Source of the DNA: Brachynemurus nebulosus
Lineage: Eukaryota; Arthropoda; Insecta; Neuroptera; Myrmeleontidae
Direction of reading: 5' to 3'
Length of the DNA stretch: 64,000 bases
Assembly (NCBI GenBank): GCA_035578155.1
Contig: JAPWDM010000006.1
Span: 15,578,305 to 15,642,304 of the forward strand
Every line of letters starts with the position of its first letter. The stretch's first letter is position 1. The position numbers and the translations under genes were made by a program. This document shows positions 25,541 to 36,603 of this stretch, one piece after another. Below the pieces are notes generated by a model that was not told the DNA's origin, did not search any database, and saw only the letters and a list, made by a program, of their open reading frames with translations.

Positions 25541-26131
25541 AAGAGATTCTTGTAGGGATTACCGAGGAGAACATTTGTGCAAAATATGAACTCTCGGAAA
25601 TGTTTTTTTTATATTGTTTAAACAATATTGAAAATTCATAAATAGCGTTTTTTGACCTTCCACCGCTTACGTAGCGAAAACGGTGATAGATACATTAAAA
25701 AGTGTTAAGACCTTTTTTGTAGAGAATCGAATACTCTACAAAAAAGTCAGCGAAAGCACCTGTCTATTTTGTACAGGTGAAAAGGCACAGCGCTCCAAAC
25801 GCGCACTTAAAAATCCACTTTTTCTAGCGTTCCGGCAGGGTGTGCCGTCCGGAACCTTACCGAAACGCTAAGAAAAGTGAATTTTTGAGAGCGAGTTAGG
25901 AGCGCTGTATCTTTTCACCTGTATAAGGTAGACAGATGCTCACGCGGACTTTCTTGTAGAGAATTCGATTCTCTACAAGAAGGGTCTGAACACTTTTCAA
26001 TGTATCTATCACCGTTTTCGCTACGTAAGCGGTGAAAGGTAAAACACGCTATTCATGATATAAAAAAACATTTCCGGGAGTTCACATTTTGCACAAATGT
26101 TCTCCTCGGCAATCCCTACAAAAATCTCTAA
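25541..26131. repeat. 591-bp near-perfect hairpin (fold-back)
   Basis: The left arm 25541-25834 and the reverse complement of 25858-26131 match almost throughout: AGGGATTRCCGAGGAGAACA, ACCGCTTACGTAGCGAAAAC, GGTGATAGATACATT, TGTAGAGAATCGAAT and ACAGCGCTCC. The loop is only ~25 bp. Each arm holds its own small palindromes (TGTAGAGAATC...CTCTACA; CACCTGT...ACAGGTG). The left arm has an extra ~25 bp near 25605-25640. No coding capacity. A transcript would be one long double-stranded RNA. Confidence 0.85.
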
Positions 26132-26844
26132 AAAAAATGAACACGATTTTAAAAATGTTCCCCAAGCCTCTGGTGTCTCAAAAAACTCCCTGGAGAACAT
26201 TTTTAAAATTACTCTCAAAATATGAAAATTTACGAAATATTCTCCGGGTAAATTAAATATATTAATATGGTTGCTTTAGAGATTTATTTGGCGAGCAAAG
26301 CGAAATGTTTATATGAAACTAATTTTATATAGAATTTTGGATCATTTGGCGAGCGGAGCGAAACACTATAACAAGTTCAAGCGAAATTAAAGGCCACAGT
26401 TAGTTACTAAATATATTTCCTTCTTTTCGAGATTTTAGCAATAATCTAGCATGATTATGATTCACAAATTAAAGAGATGGGAAGAAATTTTTCGAACAGG
26501 CTTTTTTTGTTTCTCCGGGAATAATAAATACTTGTAAGTTTGGAGTACTGTAGGGGAAACGGTAATTTTCACATAATTGTTTTGTAAAGGTCATTTTTTG
26601 ATAGGTGGCGCCTCTGCCGAGATATTTAGATGCAAAGATTAAAATGGCCCATCCTGTATATGGAAATAAGTAAGATTTCTTACAAAGGACTGACTTTTCG
26701 TGCTTTGAGTCTCATTTATAATAAAATAATATATATGAACAAAATCATTATAATTTTTCACGATTTTAAAATATCTTAAGCTGCAGTGAAAGTAAAATAT
26801 TGATTAAAAAAGTTTAACAACTAACTCTGATAAATCTGAAAAAT
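26132..26844. other. AT-rich interval with a duplicated GCGAGC..AGCGAAA motif
   Basis: TTTGGCGAGCAAAGCGAAA (~26287) and TTTGGCGAGCGGAGCGAAAC (~26346) are direct repeats ~59 bp apart. This GAGCGNAGCGA core also occurs in the family F hairpins and at 46953. A small inverted pair AAATGTTCCCC/GGAGAACATTT sits at ~26154-26204. Confidence 0.45.
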
Positions 26845-27002
26845 TAACACAAAATGCATATTCTCTTGTGTGTTAAATCATTAAAACAAATCTTGTGTAA
26901 CGATTTGATACATCTGCTTTGTGTTAAAATAACACAAAAAATTGAGTGGACCGTTCTGGACATGTGAAATGTGTTAATATTTTAACACAAATTTTTTGAC
27001 TG
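26845..27002 (-). mobile_element. Palindromic MITE family M1, copy 2 (reversed)
   Basis: Reverse complement begins TA|CAGTCAAAAAATTTGTGTTA and matches 3844-3985, extending further to a block with ACACAAGAGAATATGC. Repeated TGTGTTAA blocks make it internally palindromic. Confidence 0.65.
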
Positions 27003-27334
27003 TATAGTGCTCACCTACATTACATTGGGAACACCTGTACAAAATTTCATTCTTCTAAACCCCACGGTTTAGACTGTGCATTGTCTACTAGTCAGTCAGT
27101 GTTAGAGATTTATTAAGTAGATTTTTCTTGGATAAACAAAAATTTTACTGTTTTGTTACAATTTGCAAAAATAAAAGCTTAGATATAATGACGAATAGTA
27201 CCTACTGGAATAAGTTGTCATTTGTAAATGAACTGAATAAGTACATTAAATATTGATATTTCTTAAACGTCCAATTTCAATATGGCAATTATTACTATCC
27301 TGAAAAAATTTAAATAAACGGGTAGCTAAATATA

Positions 27335-27435
27335 GGCTAGCAACTTACCCTTAAAATATGCTTAGAAATTGAAAAAGTGATCACGAGCGTTCTAGTGGCT
27401 GGTATTTTTTTTAATCGATGCAGAATTTAAAATAA
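27335..27435 (+). repeat. Inverted repeat pair, left arm
   Basis: CACGAGCGTTCTAGTGGCTG and flanks (CTAGCAACTTACCCTTAA, TTTTAATCGATGCAGAATTT) recur reversed at 28655-28745. The 1.3-kb spacer holds no recognisable gene. This is either one long element or two opposed copies of a MITE. Confidence 0.5.
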
Positions 27436-28578
27436 AATATAAAATTCAAATACTATTTTTTGATTAAACCACGGCTTCAATGCTAAAAATTGATAAAAAT
27501 AAATAATTTAACAAGTATTCTTATAAATGTTTGATTTTAGTCTACGTATTCATTCTAAAATATCATATTTGTGAATAGTTTTTTCTTTCTCTAAAAAAAT
27601 GTTATAATTTTTTTTAATATATCAATTGTGCTTAGAGAATGCTACAAATACAAAATTTATACATATATCCTACCTATTACTTTCATTAATTTCAAATTTT
27701 CACAATGACGCCGGCATTTGGTAAAAAAATAGTACAGCGTTCTCTTAAAATAAGCAAACCTAAAATAAGGAAATATTGTAAACAAACACACACACATTCA
27801 AACATGTTTACATTAAAAAGTAATAAAAATATTGTCAAAAAAATAAAAAATAATAGTATAAATGGTGTGACAAATAATAAAGTGTTCATGAACTTTTTAA
27901 TCATTTATTCAGAAAAATTGAAAATTTTGCAACTTGTACATTTACTTGTGAGTTTGAAATGAAATGTTTAAAACGTCCAAAACCCTACAATTGTCTATAA
28001 TTCTATATAATTATGCATATATAAACATATCCATGATTTGATTATTTAATAGTATCAGGTAGTATGCATACATGCATATAATGCTTGTGGATGTGTTGTT
28101 GGGACCGTTGGGACATTATGAAGTGGTGATAAATTAAAATTTAATAGCTTCTTTGACATTCACTCCACAATATCTATCTGTACGTATTTACTTTTTGTTC
28201 TGTACTTAAACATTAGCAAAAATTATTCTTAAAATGGTCTCATTCGGAACATACAAACGTATTTTCTTATCAATAATAATAATTGTTATCAATTTATTAT
28301 ATGTATTTATTGTGTACAGTTGTTATTTTAAATAGAAAAAGTTAATTACTTAATGTATGTAGTTAAGTTATGTACTTATTTTATATAACTAAATAAACTG
28401 TATTTTTAATATGACAGGGGTTATTAAGAAAAGAACACTTTTAACGTGAGAAAATAAACTAGAAATATTTGGAGAACTGGGCATCGCAGCATGTCTTAGC
28501 TTTTGGTTACGGTATATCAGTGACCTAGTAAATATATGTATATGCATATACATAGATATTTAGTTCATCCTGTATGTT
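27436..28578. other. AT-rich spacer between inverted arms
   Basis: Two overlapping frames (27692-27904 minus, 27705-27962 plus) show AT-driven composition. No transposase motif. Confidence 0.45.
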
Positions 28579-28629
28579 ACGCTTAAAATAGGGAAAGTGA
28601 CTTGTTTACTATTCCCTATTTTGAGCGGA
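28579..28629. repeat. Small hairpin (AAAATAGGGAA/TTCCCTATTTT)
   Basis: CGCTTAAAATAGGGAAAGTG pairs with ATTCCCTATTTTGAGCG across a short loop. It is the size of a microRNA-like stem, but no conservation can be judged. Confidence 0.5.
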
Positions 28630-28654
28630 ATCTGTATTGGAATTTTTTATTCCT

Positions 28655-28745
28655 TTTTAAATTTTGAATCGATTAAAAGAAAAATCAGCCGCTAGAACGC
28701 TCGTGGTCGCATTTTGTTAAAAATTAGGGTTAAGTTGCTACTCTA
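28655..28745 (-). repeat. Inverted repeat pair, right arm
   Basis: Reverse complement holds GTAGCAACTTAACCCTAA, CCACGAGCGTTCTAGCGGCTG-like and TTTTAATCGATTCAAAATTT segments that match 27335-27435. Confidence 0.5.
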
Positions 28746-29454
28746 ATAGCTTTCACATCCACTTTTATTGATTTCAGTGACTATATATAGAAACTTTTGA
28801 AACACTTGGTATATTAATATAAAATGAAAAAATAAAATAAACTTTAGTCTATAAACAAACTTTTTTAATTAATACTTTAAAATAATTAGCAACACTGCCA
28901 TGAAGATAATTAGAATATGGACATGTACGACTTTGTTCTATAGAACTATAAAATAATAAGCTCTTCATTATCTTAACAATATTACAGGTGCATAGGGTAC
29001 ATAGTTGTTTTTTTTTTTTTTTTTTTAAATAAAACTAGCAAAATTCTAAATCATAATCTTTACTGTTGCACAAAATAAAAGAAAAAAAGTTAACTACAAC
29101 TCAACTTATATACTCGTAATACATGAAAATTTTACGTTGTAAATTACAAATTTAATTTGTACAACTTAAATTAGGTAATATACTGTTAAAATTTTAATGA
29201 AGATTAAACAAACTCTGACATTAAAGTTTTCGCCTGTTTTGCCCCGACCATGTATACATAGAACGAACACTAGGCGGCAGCAGTAAGGAGAGAGGGGGGT
29301 TATAAGTTGTTGGTAGGTGTTATTACTTACTAAAGTATAGAAACTTTACTATATCCCGCTCCTGTAGTTTACATGTAATCTAAAGTTTTAGATTATTAAT
29401 AAATATATAGCTATTTTAGAAATACGTACTTACTTCTATTTAAGAAAAAGAACG

Positions 29455-29456
<2 letters not shown>
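28746..29456. other. AT-rich interval with a T tract
   Basis: A ~20-base T tract lies at 29008-29028. TTTTGCCCCGACCATGTATA near 29237 resembles the reverse complement of a phrase at 8290, possibly a shared element end. No gene seen. Confidence 0.4.

Positions 29457-29504
<48 letters not shown>
29457..29504. repeat. (AT)n microsatellite, 48 bp
   Basis: Alternating AT, followed after a short break by more TA repeats. Confidence 0.95.
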
Positions 29505-29507
<3 letters not shown>

Positions 29508-29719
29508 TATATATATATTTGCAGATTTATAAATACGTAGATTTATACTAAAATATTAAAATAAAAGAGAATGTAGATATTTAAAGCGTATTTGGTATTA
29601 GAGTTAATAATATTCATGGTATTTACCAAAGAAATTTCGTGCAATCTCAGGATCAGAGACGTAATTACACTTTTTGCGCTTTGGTTTCATTTTCAGTCAA
29701 GCACCCCTGTCACAAAAGT

Positions 29720-30051
29720 TCATTTCCCCTAAAAAAAGGGGAATTTTTTACAGTTTTCCGTGTGAAAATATAGGAAGATTTCAAATGAAAAAAAAAAGCT
29801 CCCATAGGAACCTAGCGGCCTACCTGCAAATTGATAATCCATTTGATTTTTTTTTTTTTCAAATAAAAACTGCAGCCACAATCGTGGGCACCAAATTTCG
29901 GCTTTTTTTAAGACACTTTTTTCAAAAAATTATTAGAATTATAAAAAATAAATAAAAATAATTAAAAAAATATTTTTGTATTGTCAAACCGTAAATTGTG
30001 AAAATTGACTATTTTTCGGTCAATCACACTGTAATGGTACCTTAAACCTTG
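29720..30051. mobile_element. Right half of the 23549-type TIR element
   Basis: Matches about 24000-24240 plus 24850-24894: TACCTGCAAATTGATAATCC, AGACACTTTTTTCAAAAAAT, TTGACTATTTTTCGG and the terminus CACTGTAATGGTACCTTAA. It lacks the family F insertion found in the 23.5-kb copy. No left terminus was found. Confidence 0.55.
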
Positions 30052-30079
30052 GCAAATTTCTACATAAAACATATTTTTT

Positions 30080-30190
30080 GACGTTCTTCACGTCGGACGT
30101 GTCTGGCTGAAAAACGCATTCAAGATTTTTGGGCATCCAACATTTTCACCAAATTTCGTAAAAATTGGATGTAGTTATACGTCATAAAGT
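30080..30190 (+). repeat. Family H fragment
   Basis: CGGACGTGTCTGGCTGAAAAA and CACCAAATTTCGTAAAAATTGG correspond to 23255-23335. Confidence 0.55.
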
Positions 30191-30473
30191 TATGTTGTAT
30201 AATTCTATTCAAAATTCATATAGCTTCAACTTGCCAAAACAATAACCATTTTACAAATCCCATTTGAGTTTATAATATTATAGAAGACACTGTTTTGGTG
30301 TAAAGCCGTGAACAAAAGCCAAGAACAACAGCAATCAGAATTAAAAATAATTATGTGATAAATATAAAAAAGCAATTGATTAAAACACTCAAATCTTTGA
30401 TGCTTCATTGCTTGTATATATACTTACAAAACTATAGTTATCAAAGAGTTTTCGCACATAAGATGTAGGGTAA

Positions 30474-30689
30474 TTGCGGGAAAGGTGTATCAATTTCCGT
30501 AACAGCTACACGAAGTGGTTGGTGACACAAACTGTTGCTGAACGACCGTCCGTTGTGAGACTAAATTTTTGTAAATGCTGGACTCGCTTTAAAACTAAAT
30601 TAACGAACAATTACGATGTAATTTGGCTCAGACGGTATGCGTGCCATGTACAAGATATTTATGAGAAAGACAAGGAGAACCGAAGTTGA
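30474..30689 (+). CDS. Unrecognised 71-codon open frame, doubtful
   Basis: A plus-strand frame, ATG at 30474-30476, in a locally less AT-rich block. The peptide has mixed composition (VAERPSVVRL, WTRFKTKLT, DIYEKDKENRS at the end), unlike the Tyr/Ile/Lys-rich shadows elsewhere. No signal peptide, membrane segment or known domain is visible. There is no convincing splice partner or polyadenylation signal nearby. It could be a short exon, an old transposon fragment or chance. Confidence 0.2.
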   Translation: MRERCINFRNSYTKWLVTQTVAERPSVVRLNFCKCWTRFKTKLTNNYDVIWLRRYACHVQDIYEKDKENRS

Positions 30690-30866
30690 ACGAAAAAAAC
30701 GTAAATTGTCCAATGTTAAAGTGTTACAACATATTCTTTTTTTTTACTATATAAAAAAAATGGTAGCTGTTGAAGCTTTCCATTAAAGTGTGGCACTCCA
30801 TAAGTTCCCAAATGGTTGGCATTCTAGCTGCCGTAAATATCAGTTGAGAAATTTAAAAATAAAAAT

Positions 30867-31146
30867 TAAATGTCCGATCGAAATAAGATTTCGGCCTCGA
30901 CCTCAGTTTCGACCGAAACCGAAACTTGCTTAGACATATTAAAATTTCAAATGTATGCTGAAATCGAGTGTATATACGAGACACGAACTCGCCCGAATGA
31001 AGCGCGACAATTCACGAACACTGAGTTTCGGTACGGCCGAAGTTTCGGTTGATTTTTGGCCGAAAACCAAACTATGAACGAAACTAGATTTTTTGGCCGA
31101 AATTGACCGAAACCAAAACCAAAATCAAAGATTCGGTCGGTCACTA
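30867..31146. mobile_element. 280-bp hAT-like element with CCGAAA words
   Basis: Left end TAAATGTCCGATCGAAAT and reverse complement of the right end TAGTGACCGACCGAATC are related inverted termini. The flanks ATAAAAAT and AAAAAAAT match in 7 of 8 bases, as expected for a hAT duplication, though A-rich flanks make this weak. The interior is built of degenerate GTTTCGGTCGAAACC words in both directions. The two opposing frames (30870-31052, 30947-31144) come from the words. Confidence 0.6.
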
Positions 31147-31529
31147 AAAAAAATTTTTCTATGTTGTTGACATATTATGTAGAAAAAGTAGAAAATTGAT
31201 AAAAATTGAAAAAATTAAAAAATTCCAAAAAGTAGAAAATTGATAAATTTGGTAATAATTGTTTTAATAATAATTTTAATTTGTAATACCTAATTTGTTT
31301 TGATAAGAGAAACAAGTGATGCATCTTTCCCAAAATTACCCTACATACATGCAATTTAACTCGTGGATACACATGTACCCGAATATTCTTGGCACTATCG
31401 CCGTATTCGGCACCAAACTACATACAGACAAGCTACATCATAGATATTGTCACAAATGTATGAGTCAGAAAGAAGAAAGATTGTTATATAATATGATGCG
31501 GCCCCACTACATCTAAAAACAATTCTGTG

Positions 31530-31532
<3 letters not shown>
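31147..31532. other. AT-rich interval, no feature seen
   Basis: Opposed frames at 31175-31372 and 31316-31516 show no motif. Confidence 0.45.

Positions 31533-31584
<52 letters not shown>
31533..31584. repeat. (AT)n microsatellite, 52 bp
   Basis: Alternating AT just upstream of a TA-flanked element. Confidence 0.95.
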
Positions 31585-31586
<2 letters not shown>

Positions 31587-31633
31587 AGCGCACTGCACTG
31601 ATGTTTACTATATACACATAGAAGTGAAGTCTA

Positions 31634-32089
31634 CAGGGTGTAAAGTATATAAATCTCGCTACGAAAACAGTGAGTAGATCTCACCCATTTAATTAAAATT
31701 TGCCAATAAATTTGAACCAGAACTGTTTTTTAACAGAAAAAATTTGATAAAAAATATAAGTCAAAAAAGGGTCCCTTAAACTTTTTTTTATAATCCGGCT
31801 ATGACCATCTCATCTTTGTGTAAGATAAATTTTCTCTTTTTAAAAAAAATCTGGGAAACACGTTTACGAACTAAATATGTTTACAAAAAGTTATTGAATC
31901 TTAGTCAATAAAATTATTTTGTAGCTTTGATACTATCTAGAACTTAGAAAAACTTCAAAACATCATGTAGCCAGTTAATTTGCGATATTCTCAAAGTGTT
32001 AATTCCGAAAAAATCGCTGACGTTTTAGTATCTACAGCGTGCAATGAATCACCCCTCAAAAAGACGAGAGTTATTTACTTTACACCCTG
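31634..32089. mobile_element. 456-bp TA-flanked TIR element (CAGGGTGTAAAGTA ends)
   Basis: Left TA|CAGGGTGTAAAGTATATAAA; reverse complement of the right end TA|CAGGGTGTAAAGTAAATAAC. The arms are ~25 bp. The outer CAGGGTGT is shared with the element at 42526, suggesting one transposase source. No transposase frame remains. Confidence 0.7.
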
Positions 32090-32234
32090 TATATATTGCA
32101 CATGTATTTGTGGAAGGTGTTATGTAGAATGGTTTTTCCTTGGCCTTCTCTCGCCCGCTTGTTGTAACGAGATATCTAGCGTTGAAATGGGTTTTAATAT
32201 AAATCATTAGAAACGCTGATACAGCAACTATATC

Positions 32235-32408
32235 GGTTGCCAAAATATAAAGAAAGATTTGTTGCAATAAAACTGAAAAAAAAGAGTGTTGGATTTCGTT
32301 GAATGATCATCAGTGTGACGGAGTTTGTACAGACGAGTGTTCGACGACTTCAAAAATGAGAAGGTTCTCGGTTCTCAATTCAACCGGCACAGTAAAACTC
32401 CAGGAAGT
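32235..32408. other. Open reading on both strands, possible exon
   Basis: Plus strand: a ~57-codon stop-free frame without an early ATG has six cysteines (a CC pair, then ECWISL, HQCDGVCTDECS) and stops at 32410. Minus strand over the same DNA: a frame reading SFTVPVELRTE, LLIFEVVEHSS to a stop near 32314 also looks protein-like. Both cannot easily be real. The right edge is cut by the hairpin MITE starting at 32395. No secure splice sites were found. Confidence 0.25.
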
Positions 32409-32542
32409 GTAACGAAATGTTCCCTTGCCTTCTCAAGTTGCAGTATTTTGACGTAAAATATATTTTTTTAAACCGTCACATGAATTTCAAGAACTGCAAC
32501 TCAAGAAGGCAAAAGAACATTTCGTTGCACTTCTTGGAATTC
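32395..32542. mobile_element. 148-bp TA-flanked hairpin MITE
   Basis: TA|AAACTCCAGGAAGTGTAACG at the left and, reversed, TA|GAATTCCAAGAAGTGCAACG at the right. The arms extend ~58 bp each (through GAAATGTTC, TTGCCTTCT, AGTTGCAG), leaving a ~30-bp loop. Nearly the whole element is one stem. Confidence 0.75.
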
Positions 32543-32670
32543 TATTGTATGTATTTTTAATATTTTTTCTTATGCATGTACACAGATTTCTCCAGCTTTT
32601 TTGAACCGGTTTACACAATTCCGTTTTTGTTTGGATTATAATGAAGAAAAAAGAACGCATATTCATATAT

Positions 32671-32773
32671 GATTTTGGTACGAACTGCCGTGATTTTATT
32701 ACCTTTGATTCAGAACCGCTGTAATCATACTGCTTTTAGTACAGAACCGCTGTCACTTTACTACTTTTAGTAT
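32671..32773 (-). repeat. Outlying reversed copies of the 31-bp minisatellite
   Basis: The reverse complement contains about three decayed units: CTAAAAGTAGTAAAGTGACA, GCGGTTCTGTACTAAAAGCA and GGTTCTGAATCAAAGG. They match the unit of the 59515-60134 array (TAGTAAGGTCACAGCAG/TTCTGTACCAAAAG). Orientation is opposite and the distance is 27 kb. Confidence 0.75.
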
Positions 32774-33040
32774 AAAAATTTGATTGATAAAATTACTTAA
32801 GAAGTAAATCGATCTTGACTAACGGTAGGTCCGAAGTAGTATTTTATTATCGTCAGTCTTGAAAAAGATCTTTCTTAAGATACAGTGGTAATAGTTTAAT
32901 TGATAAGGTTAAGGGGGGAGGGTCCTCCTGAAATTTCAAATTTTTTCATCTTTTGTTTTGCTTTAAAAGTTGATTTGAACCTTAAAGAATATACTTCTAA
33001 TGTTTTAATCCCAACAGAAAGATTACACAGGCCAACGACT

Positions 33041-33374
33041 AAAAAACTTTTTTAATACTTTAACCATATTTTTATGGATTTTAGTGTGCTGAATCTGAAA
33101 ATAACAATAAAATTGCTGTATCACCCACCATTTCCCTACATTTTACATCATAAACCTTTATATTCAAAAAAGTATAGTTCAGAAAATTAATGCAATCAAT
33201 ATATAATAAAAAACTTTTTTAATACTTTAAACATATTTTTATGGATTTTAGTGTGCTGAATCTGAAAATAACAATAAAATTGCTGTATCACCCACCATTT
33301 CCCTACATTTTACATCATAAACCTTTATATTCAAAAAAGTATAGTTCAGAAAATTAATGCAATCAATATAATAC
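33041..33374. repeat. 167-bp tandem duplication, two near-identical copies
   Basis: Copy 1 33041-33207 and copy 2 33208-33374 differ at only a few positions by eye; both contain GGATTTTAGTGTGCTGAATC and ACCCACCATTTCCCTACATT. This is recent relative to the other repeats. It lies just upstream of the degenerate ORF at 33430. Confidence 0.9.
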
Positions 33375-33429
33375 TAAATGTGCGAAAGCGAGCGATCCAA
33401 TATCTTATAATGAATATAATATCTTATAA

Positions 33430-33947
33430 TTCCAATATCTTTGCTCAAAGTTCCCGCATTTATCAGAAGCAAAGTTACAAGAGGGCGTCTTCATTGGCCC
33501 TGATATAAGAAAATGATGTTTGACTCTGAGTTTGAATTACATATAACAGTGAAAGAGAAAAAGGCTTGGATTACTTTCAAGGAAGTTGTTAACAAGTTTT
33601 TGGGTAACAAAAAAGACCCAGACTATAATATAACCATTGTATCTAATATGCTTAATCGCTTTAGAAATTTGGAATGTTTAACGAGCTTAAAGATTCATTT
33701 TTTAAACAGCCAGCTAGACTACTTTCTGGACAATTTAGGAGCTGTCAGTGAGGAATAAGGAGAACGTTTCCACCAGGATATCAAGATAATGGAAAAACAC
33801 TATCAGGGACGTTGGAACACTAGGATGATGGGAGATTACTGTTGGTTCTTTCACCGAGAAAGTCAGCAAGCGGCACACAGAAGAAAAAGCCACATCCGAA
33901 GCTTCAAAGAAAAGAGAGAAAGAAAATATAAGTCCATGGACTCTTAA
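33430..33947 (+). pseudogene. Degenerate multicopy arthropod ORF (GERFHQDI-type)
   Basis: Three open pieces lie in order. The first (33430-33513) reads FPHLSEAKLQEGVFIGPDIRK, then runs into a stop; a one-base frame change is needed to continue at 33513. The second (33513-33755) contains AWITFKEVVNKFLGNKK and SLKIHFLNSQLDYF, then GAVSEE. An in-frame TAA at 33756 follows, after which GERFHQDIKIMEKHYQGRW and GDYCWFF continue to a stop at 33947. I recall this as the C-terminal part of an uncharacterised protein present in many copies in arthropod genomes, probably transposon-borne; that is memory, not a search. One frameshift and one nonsense codon make it a pseudogene. Confidence 0.65.
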
Positions 33948-34836
33948 AACCTTCATAAAACTTAGTATTAGGAATAAAAATATATTTTATGTGTTAAAAT
34001 AGTTCTGTTTGTCTTGTACAAGTTATTTTCTTCCCACTCCTATAGAATATTAGCATATTTCATTAAATCTGACATAGCCAAAATGTGACAAAACTGTGGG
34101 TGATACAAAATAATGAAACTCAAATTTGGATTCAGCACCCAAAAAAATATAAAGATCACCTATTAACATTAAAAAAGTTTTTTATGACCTTAATTTTGCA
34201 GGCCTGTGTTATCTTAGATAACGATAAACTGCTTTTTACTATACTTCTCAAGAACGAAAACTTTTTAATAGCGTTTTTCTCAAAACAGGTTTTTCTCCGC
34301 GCCGTGGAACATAACTTAAAAAGTTATTAAGGTATTAACTTGAAATTTTGTACAGATATTCTTTAAGATATTGGCCTTTGCATATACCTAAAATTTTGCG
34401 TAAGTTATTACTATAAATATTGTTTATAGCAATTTGTTTATAAAAAAAGTGAATTTTTTTCTTTTTGATTTTAAATTGTGAAAAAAAGTTTTCTCATCAG
34501 AAATAGGCATGAAATAGGTATATGCAAAGCGTAATGACTTATTTTAATAAAATTTTTTGTCCGATTGAATTCAATTGATTACAAGAGGCCGGCATTCCAC
34601 GGAAATTAAAAGAGTCAACTTGGAACAGCTGTAGCCATTTTTAGGAACAGCCATTTTTTTTTTTTCATAAAAATTTATCAATGAATACACCATAACATGT
34701 ACTATACTATGTGACCTCATTTGATACAATAAATGTATCCAGTTTCTTAAAAAAAAAATTATTAAAAAACCTGTTGTCTGGAGGACAACAGGCCCCCCTT
34801 TAATATAATTTTCAGAATAGTAACAAAATTTGAATA
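33948..34836. other. AT-rich interval, no feature seen
   Basis: The frame at 34085-34330 (81 codons) has AT-driven composition. AATAAAAATAT about 25 bp downstream of the degenerate ORF might be its polyadenylation signal. Confidence 0.45.
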
Positions 34837-35793
34837 CCGTAGACAGGGATGAATAGGGACGAAGTCAGACTTCACACCATATTTTTTTGTATTTATTCTA
34901 TGATATTATCTATTTATTCTATAATATATTAAAGATTTATGCGAGGATGGTCACTTTATCACAGTTTCCAGTAGATTTTAAAAATATCGTTGGTTTTTGG
35001 TAAAATAACAAAAATCGTATAATTTCTTCTTCTATGAAAAATTGGGGTCAAAAGAAACGACAAAAGGGTGAATGGGGACAACCCGTAGGGTCGACCAGAA
35101 TTGAAATTCTAATATAAAATAATTTCGAATTTTTGGTACCTATTTATACATTCAAAAAGGAAATAATACTTGATGTATTTCTGTAGAAATAAACGTACAA
35201 TCTAAAATAGAGTTTATAAAGTTATGCTGAATGTGTTTATAAAAATATCGAATGACTTGATAACCTTAAAAGTGCTTTCTTCTATGTTCATCATGCTTCT
35301 CCATGCTTCATCTATGCTCTACATGCTTCATCCGTCCCTAATCACCCCACATTCGTCCCTTTATATTTTTAAATAATGTCCCTATTAACCTGTATACTGT
35401 CCCTATTCACACCTTTTCCGTCCCTATTAACTTCCAACTTGCCCAAATCTCAAGTCCTCATTATTTCCTCTTAAAAAAAATAAAAAACAACTAAATGTCT
35501 GCATTCTTCTTTTTTCAAATATGTTGCAAAATAACTAAATTTTCGATTAAACAACAATTTATTCATAAGGGCACCGAAATAAATAATTTTTAGATAAATT
35601 TTTAAGGAACAAAAAATAACACTGTTTGAAGACCTCAATCTAAATTCAATTTTTAATATTTTTTAATAAAATTCAAGCTTAGTCACTATTGTTACCCGAA
35701 AGAATAATGATTATACTATAAGTAAGATATATGTTCGCATTTTTTCGTTTCGTCCCTATTCACCCGCCTGTCCCGATTCATTCCTATCTACGG
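34837..35793. mobile_element. 957-bp TA-flanked TIR element (CCGTAGACAGGG ends)
   Basis: Left TA|CCGTAGACAGGGATGAATAG; reverse complement of the right end TA|CCGTAGATAGGAATGAATCG. The word GTCCCTATTMAC recurs at least five times between 35330 and 35765 and (reversed) near 34850 and 35050, so the terminal word is also a subterminal repeat. No transposase frame. Confidence 0.7.
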
Positions 35794-36603
35794 TACAATT
35801 CGAAAAAATTATATATTCTTAAATAAATATTATAATACATATTTGTAAAATTGTGATTCTAGGACGAAAACTCCATAACTGTTGATTTCGTTACAAAAAT
35901 TTGGTAAAATAGTTTTTCAGAGGTCAACTTTAAGTTTTTGATTTTATAATGTCACAATTAAAACTGATTAGCAATTCACAAAAATATAGCACATGGCGTA
36001 TCCTAACCTAAAACTAATAAAAATTCAATACAATTAAATAGCCATAGGTATCCTATGTACCTATAATTTGCATTACATCAAAACATTCTTATTTGTACAA
36101 ACTGTAAGTATCTAATATTACGTCGTTTTATTATATTCATCCACTATGGTGGGGGTAATGGCGCTTACTTACACACTACACACATTGTAAATGAGAAAAC
36201 AATGATATTCATATTGGACACCTTTTGTTTTTAATGTTCCACAATGCTTTTACACTGTACGGTTGTCACTGATATAAAATTTTGATAAAATATTAAGTAC
36301 GAGTCACGAAGGTAAAACTTTACTACCAACTACCTAATACATATATGCCAAGTTGCTCGGTATAGATATTATATTCAGAAAATAATTTTTGATATGAAAG
36401 TTTATCTTGCCGTATCCACCAAATATGACTTTTCGTGTTTTCACATAAAATTGCTTTTCTTGTTTATTTTGCCTCGACAAATCGGAAATATAAGTTTTAT
36501 AAAATTTGTTTTTTTTTTTAGTGTAATTTTACACTGTAAAATCGAATGAAGTTAATTATATTATTTATAATTACGAAAAATATTGCTTTAAATAATTGAT
36601 TAA
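35794..36603. other. AT-rich interval; weak exon-like motif on the minus strand
   Basis: Minus strand near 36478 has TTTGTCGAGGCAAAATAAAC, which would read ICRGKIN, close to YCRGKLN in the exon at ~41265. The frame soon stops. No other feature was seen. Confidence 0.35.
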
